This document shows positions 44,063 to 55,446 of a stretch of 64,000 nt of DNA, piece after piece (position 1 is the stretch's first letter; each line of letters starts with the position of its first letter). A program made the position numbers and the translations under genes. Origin of the DNA: Ichthyophis bannanicus (taxonomy: Eukaryota; Chordata; Amphibia; Gymnophiona; Ichthyophiidae); NCBI GenBank assembly GCA_033557465.1, contig CM066048.1, positions 18,452,305 through 18,516,304 on the forward strand. The letters run 5' to 3'. The notes below the pieces were generated by a model that made no database searches, had not been told where the DNA came from, and saw only the letters and a program-made list of their open reading frames with translations.

Positions 44063-45886
44063 CCCTTCCTCGGGAAAAAGGGCTTCTTTCCCGAGCCCTT
44101 CTTTTTCTGAGAAGGGGCAGAAGTCTTCCTGGACAGCCTTGTCCTGGTGAGTCTCAGTCTCGATTTCTGCAGCCTTTTCAGTCATGGGCTTTCCGAAAAG
44201 GTTTTCACCTCGGCAGGGGACATTGACCAACTTGTCCTGCACCCATGGCTCCAGGTCTGATGACTGTAGCCAGGCCTGACGGTGTGCACCAATGCCGGCC
44301 ACGGCTACCCGGGCTGAAGCCTCGAAGCCATCATAGGCTGCTCAAGAGATAAACTTCAAGCACTCTCGAATCCCTGTTGACAAAGCCTTGAACCTCTGCA
44401 AAGGTTCCTCGGAGAGGCCAGCTGAGAACCCGGCAATCTCCTTTGCCAGGTCTCGTAGGTACATGCCCATGTACAGCTGGTAGGTCTGGACACGGCAAGA
44501 TAGCATAGAGCCCTGGAAGCACTTTCTACCGAGGGCATCCAGGTTCTGGGTCTCCTGGCCGGGGGTCACCGAGGAGTGCATCTTCTGACTCTTCAGACGG
44601 TGCATGGCCGATTCCACAACCATGGAGTGGTGCGGTAGCTGTGCCTTTTGGAACCCAGGGCTCTTATGGACTCGATAAATGGAATCGACCCGTTTGCTAA
44701 GAACTGGCATCGAGGCCGGTGCCTCCCACATACAGAAGAGCAGCCATTCCAGCATCGGAGAAACCGGTACAGTAAAGGCTTCCTTCGGAGGAAAATGATA
44801 CTGGAGGGCATCGAGCTCCTCGGCTCGAGGCTCCTCCTCGGCATCCGCGGGGAAGGCCAAGGCTTTGGCCATGTCCCTCACGAAGTCCAAGAACTGGGTA
44901 TCCTCCGGGGGGGGGGGGGGACCGTCTCCGAGGCTCGGACTCCAGTGAGTCTGAGGGGACGCACTGGGTCCGGAAGGTGTCCGGGGACTCCTCATCCTCT
45001 GTCTCCCACTCCAACTCCTCCAAGGAGGAATCGAGTGGCTCCAGCCGTGTGGATCTAAGTGCCACCCACCCCAACGCCGAGGGTATCCGGCATCGATGAC
45101 CTCTGCCCCGCACAGGAGGTCGAGGGGGACCTTGACCAACGATCGACTCGAGACTTCATCAACTCGAGGATCGGCTTGGTCTCCGGGGTTGACTTAGACG
45201 TCGAGGTCCCGGTGGTTGGGGCAGAAGCACCGGTCAGACTGGCAATCAGCACCCACTGCTGTTCCATGAAGGCAGCCACACTACTCTCTAAGGCCATCAA
45301 CCTGAGTCCAAGCTCAGGAGACTCAGCAGCCCCGACGGCATCGGGCCCGATATCGGCTCCCCCGTAGGAGAATCCACAAGGACAACTGCACTTACATGAC
45401 TCAGGGATTCCGGCTCCACACGAGGTAGCTTGGAAGGCCTCTCTGACTCAGAGAGCCCGGGGCGGCAGTCAGGGCTACGAGACCTGGCCCTCGAGGAACC
45501 AGGAGCCTCCACCGACACCGCCCTCACAAGCTTTTTCTTCCTTCTGTGCTCCCGGGTGGGAGACTCCCTTTCAGAGGAATCCTGATGGCACTCGGAGTCG
45601 GACTCCCAAGACATTGAGGCCTCTGATGAAGTCCGGGCCTGGCCGGACACGGAGTCAGAGAAAATTCTCTCACGTTGATGCTGGCGGCTCCGAAGCGCCT
45701 TCGACAACATTTTGCTGCACAGGCCACAGGGTCATGGTCGGGCCCGAGGCATCGGAGGAAGCAGTCATATGTGTCTGTGAGAGACATAAGTTTCTTGCAC
45801 CGATCACACTTTTTGAACCCTCTGGCAGCCATCGGGGGAAAAAGGGCCCCTGCGAGGTCAAAAGACCGGGCTGCCAGTGAAAACAC
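44063..45886 (-). pseudogene. DIRS 2 gag-like ORF
   Basis: The start frame (45524-45886) has MAARGFKKCDRCKKLMSLTD and the DIRS Gag finger RCLGPDHDPVACAAKCC. Later frames give a Ser/Arg-rich linker (SVEAPGSSRARSRSPDCRPG), the structural core KSPGFQKAQLPHHSMVVESA and SCRVQTYQLYMGMYLRDLAK (44342-45139), and a C-terminal stretch EPWVQDKLVNVPCRGENLFG (43967-44302). At least three frameshifts. DIRS 1 Gag has the same order of motifs. Confidence 0.88.
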
Positions 45887-46081
45887 AAAAAGAGCTCAAA
45901 CGCTAGTCACAAAGGACAAAAACCGAAAATCAAAACTCCGGACTCGATACCGGTGTACCGAGCCCAGACGGGAAGGGGAACCGGCGTTAAACTGGATAAG
46001 ACAACGCAAAAATAGCAGAAAAAAAATCTACTTTTCCCGGATGACATAAACTCACGTCCGTCGGGCTCCACGGAAAAAGAA

Positions 46082-46243
46082 AGACTGAGCAAGATGGCAC
46101 CCTTGGGCGGGAAAGGGACCATGCAGGCGCGCTGCATTCCCAAAGGCTTTCTTTGAAAGCTGGGGAAATGCTCCGCACGGGGGCTCCGTTGGCGCCAACA
46201 TCACTCATATGTGAGGACTGACTTCCTGCTTGGTCCTGGAGAA
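46082..46243. repeat. DIRS 2 inverted terminal repeat (gag side)
   Basis: Inverse partner of the 38950-39137 repeat. It ends cttggtcctggagaa at the border. Confidence 0.93.
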
Positions 46244-46591
46244 TAGGTGATTCTGAGAGGCAGGAAACCAGGTATGATGCTGGGCCTGTGGCATCTCGTC
46301 GCGGGGCGTGGGCGGTGGCCCCCTGGGGTACCCACAAACTATTGGCACAAAAAAAAGCAGCACCCCCAATACACCTGCAGGCAAGATTCCCGCAGGCAGG
46401 GAAAAAAGACAGGCAAAGGATCAGCAGCGGCGGCAAGCCCTTGGCAGATGACTTGCCGGCACAAGCTCTCTCCTAGCAACGGGGTGAGCTGTTGGAGAGA
46501 TGGAGCCAAGTGGGGCTGGCGATCTACCTCTGACCCCTCCGCGATCTACAGGTAGATCGCAATCTACCTGTTGGACATGCCTGCTCTAGAC

Positions 46592-47214
46592 AAAGGGGGG
46601 ATATGGTTTGGCTAAGGTGCAAGAAGGCTGCATTTTCTGTAGCAAAAGAAATTCAAGGGCAAAGGATCTTGATATAACATGGATGGGTGGGAGACAGAGG
46701 AAATATAAGCAAACACTTATTTACTGAGAGAGTGGTGGGAAGATGTGTGCCATGCCTTGGGGGCACTGAAGATACCATGCATTAACACCCTCCTTTACTC
46801 CCCCTGGATGTGTATCATTCACACTCCACAGGCTGGCCCGGCCTTCCCCAATGTAGGGGTGGGAACCAGTGTGTGTATAGGCAGAATCACCAGATTGGCC
46901 AACAGCAGCCTAGACTGACCTAGTATGGGGACAGGAGCCAAATAGCCAGTTGGCAGGGAGTAGGGATGAGTGCCATGGAGGGGGAGGCGATAAATGCTCT
47001 GGAGGTGGACTAGCAACAATAACAACCCTTGACTTGTGATGCCAGACTGCCCAGCTGCAGCCCTAGTGGTAGATACTTGGAATCACCAACTAGATGAGGT
47101 GGTAGCAACCAAAAGCAATGCCTGTGACCGAAGGAGGGAGAGGATAGGGGACACCTGTTTGCCACTCTATTACAGTACTATAATAACTGAGGTCTCTCAA
47201 GGTGAAGGCATGCT
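46592..47214. other. No recognisable gene
   Basis: Short unique-looking stretch between hAT D and a CR1 3' end. The frames carry no known motif. Confidence 0.4.
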
Positions 47215-48700
47215 GTGATACCCATAGAAACAGAGAAACATGATGGCAGAAAAAGACCACATGGCCTATCTAGTCTGCCCTTCCATACCAACTACTATAG
47301 TCCCTTTTTTCCTTTAGAGATCTTCTGTGTTTGTCCCATGCTTTCTTGAATTCAGATACTGTCCTCGTTTCTACTACCTACACCAGGAGACTATTCCACG
47401 CATCTACCATTCTTTCCATAAAGAAATATTTTTGCATATTACTCCTGAGTCTATCCCCTTTCAGCCTCATCCTATGTCCCCTCATAGCAGAGTTTACTAT
47501 GAGGGGATGGCTTTTTTCACCCATTCACAATGAATCTAGTTTAAAGCCCTCTTCCTTTGGTTAATTAGTCTGCTGTGGAAGACACTTTGACCTTGAACAG
47601 ATGGACGCCATCTCTGCTCTGTAGCCCTTGGAAAATCATCCAATGGTCCAGGAAACCAAAATGCTCTTGATGACACCATCCATGCAGCTATGCATTCATC
47701 TCCAGGATGTAAGCTTCTCTGCCTCGGCCTTTATCCTCAACAGGGAGGATTGAAGAGAACACCACCTGCATACCTATTGTGCTTCATCCTCTGTCCCAGA
47801 GACATGAAATCACTTTTGATATGCTCAGAAGGATCCCTAGCAGTATCATTTGTGCCGACATGGATGAGCAACATCGGATAATAATCAGTAGGTTTGATGA
47901 ATCTCAGCAAACTCTCTGTAACATCTTAGATTTTGGCACCCAACAGACAGCACATCTTTCTGGACATCTTGTCCGCAGATGGACGCCTCAGTATCCCTCA
48001 GAAGGGAGTCACCATCCATCACAACCCTTAGCTTCCTTGTGATCAATGATTCCACAACTTTGGGGTGCTTGAGCTCTGGTTCTTCCCTTTCCTGGGATTC
48101 TTTCACCTCCTCCACTTCTAGGGCTGCATACTAGTTCTTCACTTCAAGGGCTGGAGGAGTTGAAATGGTGATTCTGCAGGCCCTGGTGACTCGTGTCCAA
48201 CTTGTGTCATTTTTTAGGTTCCCATCTTCACCTCTACTGGAGAGCTTGGATGTTTCAAGAAGCATCTCATCAATGTACTTCTCACTGTCTTGAATGCTCT
48301 TCAACTCTTTTCTGAACTCCTCCACTTGTTTCATGAGGGCTTCAGCATGCAGAGATCCTGCACATTGACCCAGAACTTCAACTGGCATTGGGATCTCTGT
48401 CTGGACAGAGGCAGAAGCTGTAAAAGGGGCAACAGCTTTGGCAATACAATTTTTCCCAGCCATCGTGCAGTTGGTGAAGCTTTGGTACCTTGCTTGCAAT
48501 GGAGATCCTGTTAGGAATGCTCCCTGCCTGGTTAATATCATGTTGATAGACTAATAAACATTGTCTGCCTTTTCTGCTACGTTATCCTTGCCATCAGCAT
48601 TGTGCATCTCTCTCAGATCCATGCAATAGCCAGCAAGATGAGAACATTTTAAAAAGTGGCTGATTTGGAAAAGAGTGAACTGTGCTCTCCCCCCTCCAAC
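47215..48700 (-). mobile_element. CR1-type LINE, internally deleted (ORF1 joined to 3' tail)
   Basis: The minus-strand terminus at about 47220 (aggccatgtggtctttttct then catgtttctctgtttc) is the same tail as at 9.9 kb. About 300 bp upstream the sequence switches to ORF1 coding text, with ORF2 missing. The deletion junction lies near 47535. Confidence 0.75.
47690..48541 (-). pseudogene. CR1-type ORF1 with intact-looking esterase motifs
   Basis: Minus-strand frames: MILTRQGAFLTGSPLQARYQ at the N-terminus, a coiled segment HAEALMKQVEEFRKELKSIQ, an acidic linker, then LRVVMDGDSLLRDTEASICG (block I with the GDS serine) and PMLLIHVGTNDTARDPSEH (block III). The SGNH-hydrolase signature matches that at 24.8 kb, but the flanking sequence differs enough to be another subfamily. 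Frame breaks occur near 48120 and 47885. A His of block V was not located. Confidence 0.78.
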
Positions 48701-49290
48701 ATCCCTATCCCCTGATTGGGACCCCTTTTCAGAACCACCATAGCCAAAAAGCTTTTTGGCCATGGAGTCCCTTGAAAAGGGGCCCACCAACTGCTGGGAA
48801 GCAAGCCCCCCTCCCCTAAAACACTCCTGCACCCTCTCCCCCCCCCTCCTGGCACTTACCCGGTGCCCAACCAGGTCATCACTGGTGGTCTAGGGGTGAT
48901 CATAGCAGGAGCGGTACCCAACCGCTCCTGCCCCAGCTCCAGCAGCCTTCAAAATGGTGCCCAAATTACCCTGTGCTAGTCTTGTGGTATCACCACTAGG
49001 GGGCGGGAGACTAGCACAAGGTGACCTCGGCCCCACTTTGAACACTGCCAGAGCCAGTGCAGGAACGTAGGGGGTACCGTTCCTGCCCCGATCACCAGGG
49101 ATGATCCATTTGGGCTGTGAAAAGTGCTGGGTGGGGGGGGGGGGGGAGGGTGCAGGAGTGCTTTGGGGGAGGAGGGCTTGCTTCCCAGCAGTTGGTGGGC
49201 CCTTTGCAGGGCCTTCATTACTAGAAAGCTCTCCGGCCATGGTGGTCCTGAAAAGGGGCCTCGATTGGGGAGGGGGATATCAGGGATTAC
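48700..49290. repeat. Foldback element, about 590 bp
   Basis: The left arm (gaccccttttcagaaccacc, ccaccaactgctgggaagca, aacactcctgcaccctc) reappears inverted at 49140-49260 (gggtgcaggagtgctttggg, tgcttcccagcagttggtgg, gtggtcctgaaaaggggcct). An inner pair gcaggagcggtaccc / ggtaccgttcctgc lies at 48908-48922 and 49075-49088. The centre is near 48990. No ORF makes sense; mirrored frames arise from the symmetry. Likely a MITE, but the target duplication is unresolved. Confidence 0.8.
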
Positions 49291-49349
49291 GCATTGGGGG
49301 AGGGTTGATCGCAGGGTAGAGGGGGCGATCACTGGGTGGGCTGATCAGT

Positions 49350-50160
49350 AGTGGAGTACCAACTGCAACCATGCTACTGCCATGTTCACTTACCACCACC
49401 TCTTTGGGTTACGGTAATTCCAGTCATACTATTGACAGTCGTGACAGCTAACACATCTCATTGTGGAGTGCACTAGCTGTCATTGGTCAACACCCCCCCC
49501 CCCTTCCCTTTGGGTCCTTATCCTGCTCCGATCCTGGCCACCTTCAGGAGGTGCACTGTTTTTGACCCATGCTGTCTGTACTCATCCTGCGGTAGCGGTT
49601 ACCACAGGAGATTAAGGCAGGTTAAACCTATGGTAACCACTTACCTCAGCTTAGTAAAAGATGCCCTTAGTACTGGGACTGGTGATTGAACTGTGGAGGA
49701 TTTTTGCAGAATTTGAATACTGCTTTTTCCTCCCTCTGAGTTCCCTTTATTGTTAAATGACATAATTTTAGATGAAAATTTTATAAGCTCCTATTATGTT
49801 TGACATTCTTGCACTTCATTTGAGGTTTTGTTCTTCAATTTGTAAAGTGAAACATCCTACTTCTACTCTGCATCAGTTGTTGGGAGAGTTTTATTGGTGA
49901 GTCTGGCAAGGTTCCATATGAATGAAAAATTATGCTCTATCAGACTGACCAGTCAAAGGCAATTATATTTTTTATGACAAATGCATAATTAGCCTGTGTA
50001 TTTTCAAAAGCTATATAAATAATATTGAACCCTTTAAATAGCTAAAATACCTAGATATTATCTGTTAGGGAGAGCAAGGGCAGGCCAGAAAATTATCCAG
50101 AGAGAGGCGATATTCAGCGACTATTTTGAATAAGTTATTAAGGTAAGGCCAAAGAACAGA
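49350..50160. other. No recognisable gene
   Basis: It contains a 12-C run near 49491 and an AT-rich part after 49740. A segment ending agcttagtaaaagatgccct near 49669 resembles ends of non-autonomous DNA elements, but its partner was not found. Confidence 0.4.
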
Positions 50161-50745
50161 CCTAAGCTAGATGGATAATGATGCCACAATCACCATACTG
50201 TCCGTATATTCAGTACCACTCTCTATGGAGGTTATGTTGGAAACACTATTAGTGCTTTGGATGTCTGGAAATGGGCACAGAGATGTCTCCAGATCTCTTC
50301 CATTTTAGAAGCCAAGCCTGTGGACATCTCCACCATAATGTCCATGTCTGAACAGGTGGAGATGCAGCTGGGGCAGTCCCCGGGAACTTGGACATCCCCG
50401 CCTGATCTCAGAAACATCCTAGATATCCGGCATCGCATCTAAGGTTATACCTGCTCCAGGCACAAAAAGACATCTGAAAAGTGATTGTTTTGTCAGGCAG
50501 ATATTTGTAGGGTGTTGAGAAGGGGCTACACTAATACCACCTTTATTCTAGAGTATGACAATGAACACTGACAGGGAACGGGGACTGATATTTCCATTTT
50601 GCTATGCCACTGGACGTCCCCTTAACCTAGCTTGCATGCTTTCCTGGAGTTTTTTGCACATTCCACCCTGGACGTCCTTTCTAAAATGCCACATCACATG
50701 GATAGTGGCGCTGAATATACGGATTAAGTTAAATGGCAACACTTG
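50160..50745 (-). mobile_element. Second copy of the 33 kb MITE, opposite orientation
   Basis: acatctgaaaagtgattgtt, gggtgttgagaagg and gaagccaagcctgtggacat match the reverse complement of 33.54-33.75 kb with moderate divergence. The ends are too eroded to set exact borders. Confidence 0.65.
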
Positions 50746-51373
50746 TGTTTAAATTAAGCTGAAAAATTTCCCCTATTTGCACAGTTCATACTGCAAGATT
50801 GGCCCTAAGGGAGGGGGGAGGTACACAAAAGCCAAAGTTGGCATACTGCCACAATGCCTTGAGCCAGCCCTACAGGAACCATTCTATTTGTCACAGTCAT
50901 GCCGAGAGATGGTATGTACACAGCATCGGGCAGAACCTGATTAGAAATTCCAGCTTTTCCCTTAAGGTTGGACACGTATATGCTGGAGCACTTAACACGC
51001 CCTCCAGCCCTTTCTTAAGATCCATATTCATCATTAAACGGCCTGAGCTGCTCTCAGAGATCCTGCCTCAGTGGTGACTTCTGTGGTAAAAAATACATTG
51101 GATGCATACCAGGCTGATTATACCATAGTGATTTATTGAAACTCCATCTGGAAACCCAGACGCCATATGTTTAACAATCGATGACATTTCCATGAAATAT
51201 TTCAGCTACGCTGTGTGGTACTGGACTGGGGAGGAGAGGAGGAGAGGGGCAGCATCCAACTTAGTTTTTTGTGGGGCATCAAGGCATTTCGCAATAACAA
51301 AATCAAATGGGCTTTCAGTTGAATTGGAACTAGGGCTGGGATCCAGCACCATAATCCTTCACTTGCAGCTATC

Positions 51374-53270
51374 TAAGAACATAAAAACATAAGAAATGCC
51401 ATACTGGGTCAGACCAAAGTCCATCAAGCCCAGTATCCTGTTTCCAACAGTGGCCAATCCAGGTCACAAGTACCTGGCAGGTTCCCCAAAAGGCAAATAG
51501 GTTCACAATGCTCGTCCCTGGGTAAGCAGTGGATTTCTCTGGTCTTTTTTAATAATGGTTTATGGACCTTTCCCCCAGGAACTTGTCCAAACCTTTTTTA
51601 AACCCAGCTACACTAACAGCCTTTACTACATCTTCCGGTAACGAATTCCAAAGTTTGACTATGCATTGACCGAAAAAATATTTTCTCTTATTAGTCTTAA
51701 ATGGGTTACATTGTAGTATCATTGCATGTCCCCTAGTCTATCTACTCTTTGTTGTAAACAATTGAGTTCTTCTCCATTTATTAATTTATAGACCTCTATC
51801 ATATCCTCCTCAGCTGTCTCTTTTCCAAGTTGAAGGCCCTAACCTTTTAAGCCTTTCCTCATAGGCATATCCTTCCATCCCCTTTACCATTTTGGTGGCT
51901 CTTCTCTGTACTTTTTGTAATTCCTCTATATCCTTATTAAGATATGGAGACCAGAAATGTGCACAATATTCAAGGTGTGGTCGTACCATGGAACGATACA
52001 GAGGCATTATAATATCCTTGGCTTTATTCTCTGTTCCTTTCCTTATGATTCCTGGCATTCTGTTTTCTTTCTTGGCCGCCACTGCACACTGAGTGGAGAG
52101 TTTCAATGTATTATTCACGATGATGCCTAAATCTTTTTCCTGGCTGGTGGTTCCTAATGTGGAACCTTGCATTGTATAACCATAGTTTGGTTGTTGTTTC
52201 CTAGGTGCATAACTTTGCACTTGTCCACATTAAATTTCATTTGCCATTTGGATGTCCAGTCCTCCAGTTTATCAAGGTCTTCTTGCAGTTTTTCACAATC
52301 CTCTTGTGTTTTAACAACTTTAAATAATTTTGTGTCATCTGCAAATTTGATAACCTCACTCATTATTCCTATTTCCAGGTCATTTATAAATATATTAAAA
52401 AGCAGCAGGCCCAGCACAGATCCCTGGGGTACTCCACTATTCATCTTTCTCCTTTGAGAAAATTGGTCATTTAGCCCTACCCTCTGCTTTCTATCTTTTA
52501 ACCAGTTCCTGATCCACAATAGTACACTGCCTCCTATCCCATGACTTTTTAATTTCAACCAGAGTCTCTTATGAGGGACCATGTCAAAGGCTTTCTGAAA
52601 ATCCAGATACACTATGTCGACTGGCTCACTTTTATCTAACTGTTTATTCATGCCTTCAAAAAAAATACAACAGATTAGTAAGACAAGACTTTCTATGTTG
52701 CTTTCTCCCATTAAACCATGACTATCTACATGTTCAGTAATTTTATTCTTTCTAATGGTTTCTACCATTTTGCCTGGTACTGATGTCAAGCTCACTGGTC
52801 TGTAGTCTCCTGGATCACCCCTAGAACCCTTTTTAAAAATTGGCGTTACATTGGCCATTCTCCAATCTTCCGGTACTACAGATGATTTTAATGATAGTTC
52901 ACAGATTACTAATAGTAGGTCTGCAATCTCATATTTCAGTTCTTTCAACACCCTTAGATGTATACCATCCAGTCCAGGTGATTTGCTTCTCTTTTATCAA
53001 ATAATTATAATACATCTTCCTGGTTTATTGATATTTCTTTCAGTTCTTCCAATATATCACCTTTGAATACCATTTCAGGCATGAGTAACTTCCCTACATC
53101 TTCTTCAGTAAAGACCAAAGCAAAGAATTCTTTCAGTCTTTCTGCTATGGCCTTGTCCTTCCTCAGTGCCCCTTTTACCCCTCTATTTAAAGAAATTATT
53201 TTTGCTATTGTATGTTCTCTCTTAATTTACCTGATGTAGTCCTTATGCTACCCTGAACTCTAAATCCAGG
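51374..53270 (-). mobile_element. CR1 LINE, 5'-truncated, 3' end intact
   Basis: The terminus aagaacataaaaacataaga lies at 51374 on the plus strand (reverse of the CR1 3' end). The tail, C-terminal region and RT follow on the minus strand up to about 53.25 kb. It is of the same subfamily as 32036-32621 and 58.2-59.2 kb. Confidence 0.92.
51810..52951 (-). pseudogene. CR1 LINE reverse transcriptase, two frames
   Basis: Frame 52154-52951: VVPEDWRMANVTPIFKKGSR, GDYRPVSLTSVPGKMVE, VDIVYLDFQKAFDMVPHKRL, NSGVPQGSVLGLLLFNIFIN, VIKFADDTKLFKVVK and MKFNVDKCKVMHLGNNN. Frame 51810-52220 continues with TTSQEKDLGIIVNNTLKLST, YRSMVRPHLEYCAHFWSPYL and [20 protein letters not shown]. The catalytic FADD is intact. 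One frameshift separates the frames at about 52170. It is one of the better-preserved RTs here. Confidence 0.93.
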
Positions 53271-53424
53271 CATTAGGTGTAACTGTTTCATGATTGGGCC
53301 TCTCATCTGTCAGGGACTGAAAACACTGTGTAGCAGTGGAATAAATTATGTCCAACAGCCAATGTGGAGGGCCCGGGCAGAAATGGGACCCACATAATAA
53401 AGTAAGTTTGCAGCGCTGCCTTAC

Positions 53425-53570
53425 TGCTATCATCTTTGCTGCATTGCCTCCACTCTTGTAAGTTTGCCAAAGGCTGTTCCCCCTGTGCCAAAGTCTTTGG
53501 CCCAGGGGAACAAGCACCAGGGAAACTTACAAGAGTGGAGACAGCACGGGAAAGATGATAAAATAAGTTT
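53425..53570. repeat. Foldback, arms of about 50 bp
   Basis: ctatcatctttgctgca...cctccactcttgtaagttt is inverted as aaacttacaagagtgga...agatgataaaat at 53522-53563. An inner gttcccc/ggggaac pair adds to it. Borders and duplication not found. Confidence 0.75.
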
Positions 53571-54169
53571 GCCGCTACAGCCACACAAGGGGGGGTCCGC
53601 ACGTGAGGTTGGGTGCGCCACCATGACATGGGGGGACTCTCAGAAAAAGTTTGCTTGAGAGCCCATCTTTGGAGCTTATGCCACTGCTGTGTAGCTAAGC
53701 TGCAGAAGTGGTCTTCTATTTGTAACATGAGGAAATTTCTGGAGTCTCTGCTCCATAGCCTGCTGTGTAATAGAGCACTGTATTGGAACACTAGGTGCTG
53801 TGGATTTATTGTGCAGAAGAAAAGCCTAGCAAACTACTTCGTCACATCTTGCCAAGGAAGCCCAGCGGATAGGGACAACTATCCACAAGGTCGCCAGGAG
53901 TCTGCATAGATTGAACAGCACTTCACAATAACAACAATGGAAGACAGGCTAAACTATCTATCTCAGTAAGCAGCAGTTCCTTTTTTAGTTTTTGGAAGAA
54001 AATATGAAAGGCCCAGCATAACAGAAGTCTGGGGCTTGTCTTGTTGGAGACAGGCCAGGAGGGATTTAGGGTTGGAGATGGCCCTTTACATGGTCGGCTA
54101 GGCCAAACAGACAGAACAGAGAAGTTTGGAAGGATTTTTGTGGACATTCAACCATTTCCCTAGAGGGAG

Positions 54170-54400
54170 AAGTGCCCTAGTGGTTGGAGCATGTCACCTT
54201 GGACTAGAGGGCCAGGGGTTCAAATCGTGCTAGAGGACAGCAACCTTGGTCTGGAAGGACTGGGGTTTCTAGTCCCACAGGTACCCCTTGTGGCCTTGGG
54301 CAAGCCACTTAACCCTCAGTTACAAAAACATAGATTGTGAGCCCTTTGGGGACAGATACTGCCCCAAGAGATAGTGATAATTAAAATCTTCTTTATGGAA
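54170..54400 (+). mobile_element. tRNA-headed SINE
   Basis: gtgccctagtggttggagca and the B-box-like ggggttcaaatcgtg are followed by aggacagcaaccttggtctg, then cttgggcaagccacttaacc. This is the same type as the SINE in DIRS 1, but it ends in a different tail (acatagattgtgagcccttt). Confidence 0.82.
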
Positions 54401-54999
54401 GGTGCAAGTGTTGGGGGAGAGCTACGGCCAGTAATCCACACAGATTTGCATATGCATGTATTTTATAAAATACACATATGAATCATAACTCTGCCTACCC
54501 TCCGCCCTACCATCTCCCCTGAGACTGGACAAGTTTATGTCGTTCCGCGTGTAAATCAATGTTTTATGCCCGTAAAAGATTTATAAATTAAGTCCCAGAG
54601 TGGAAAGATCTAACCAGTCATATTAGAGGCTGAGAGGAAGACCTGGAGAGTGGCCTACAGGCACCAGCAGAGGAGTACAGAGAGGGGGGCATTCTGAGTG
54701 ACCAGGAAGACAGATGCCGCCAACCCAAAGGGCGGTAGAGTAAATTTTAATAAATCATAAACCAAAGTTATCGTGCATCCTTTTTATGTGAACATGGTGA
54801 ACTTGAACTGTTTTGCATTTATCATTTTGTCTCCTACATTTTCTCATTCGATTGCTGTAAATACATTTTGAGGATTTCAGCAATAAAAGTGATTTTTTTT
54901 TTTTAAGAAAACTTCCCAATGTTTGAACTGAGTTTTTAAGAGGAGTGTTGTGGAGAGTATGCATGCAAGTCAGGGCCTAGGGGTAAATTGCCTCTCCCA
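54401..54999. other. No recognisable gene
   Basis: AT-rich sequence with a small palindrome gtattttataaaatacacat near 54460 and a 14-T run near 54892. Probably eroded repeats. Confidence 0.4.
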
Positions 55000-55007
55000 T
55001 GCCCACT

Positions 55008-55446
55008 AAGGTTGCCACCTGGCTCCAGATTTGCCTGACAGGCTTGATCCAGTCCTGGGTTTACCCCATTGCATGCAGAGACGTTTAGTTCTGATTTTTC
55101 CATTGTACTCTATAGGAAATGGCAAACTACAAGTCTCTGCATGCAGTGAAGTAAGCCCAGGACTGGATCAAGCTTGTCGGACACATTTTATTTATTTAAC
55201 AGGTTTTTTTATACCACTTTATCATTTCAGTCAAAGCGGTTTATGTTGTAACATAAACTTGGTAATGTACATTAAACAGGGACCTTCATCACTTGGATTC
55301 TTCTGAGGCAGTGGAGGATCAAGTGACTTGCCCAAAACCACAAGGAGTGCTAGTAGGAATTGAACCATGGTCTTTTGGTTCCCAAGCCAGTGCTCTAACC
55401 ATTAGGCTACTCCTCCGCTCCATCTGGAGTCAGGTGGCAACCCTAG
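55008..55446. mobile_element. hAT-like MITE with 8-bp TSD, containing a SINE
   Basis: Inverted ends aaggttgccacctggctcc and, at the right, gagtcaggtggcaacccta. The 8-bp repeat tgcccact lies at 55000-55007 and 55447-55454. Inside is an inner foldback of gcttgatccagtcctgggtt text (55040-55180) related to 61.67 kb. A SINE occupies about 55186-55430. Confidence 0.8.
55186..55430 (-). mobile_element. tRNA-headed SINE with LINE-type hairpin tail
   Basis: Minus-strand head ggaggagtagcctaatggtt and B-box ggttcaattcc. It ends in the accgctttg...aaagtggt hairpin and an (ATAA)n-type tail. It sits inside the MITE at 55008. Confidence 0.85.

Larger units (their letters stand above)
38949..46243 (-). mobile_element. 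DIRS-type tyrosine-recombinase retrotransposon 2
   Basis: Inverted terminal repeats lie at 38950-39137 and 46082-46243, with an internal complementary region at 39212-39307. Minus-strand gag, RT-RNase H and recombinase lie between. It is inserted in hAT D. The trinucleotide gaa occurs at both borders and once in the circle junction copy. Related to DIRS 1 but a separate subfamily: the arms share only the outermost words. It is interrupted by a 1.5 kb LTR-like insert. Confidence 0.96.
36084..46583 (-). mobile_element. hAT element D, host of DIRS 2
   Basis: Both ends are CAGGCATGTCCAAC when read inward (36084-36097 and 46570-46583). The flanking octamers are ctctagat (36076-36083) and ctctagac (46584-46591), 7 of 8 identical. 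Removing DIRS 2 leaves an element of about 3.2 kb with a near-complete transposase on the minus strand and short non-coding ends. Small palindromes of gatctacc text lie next to the right end. Confidence 0.92.
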
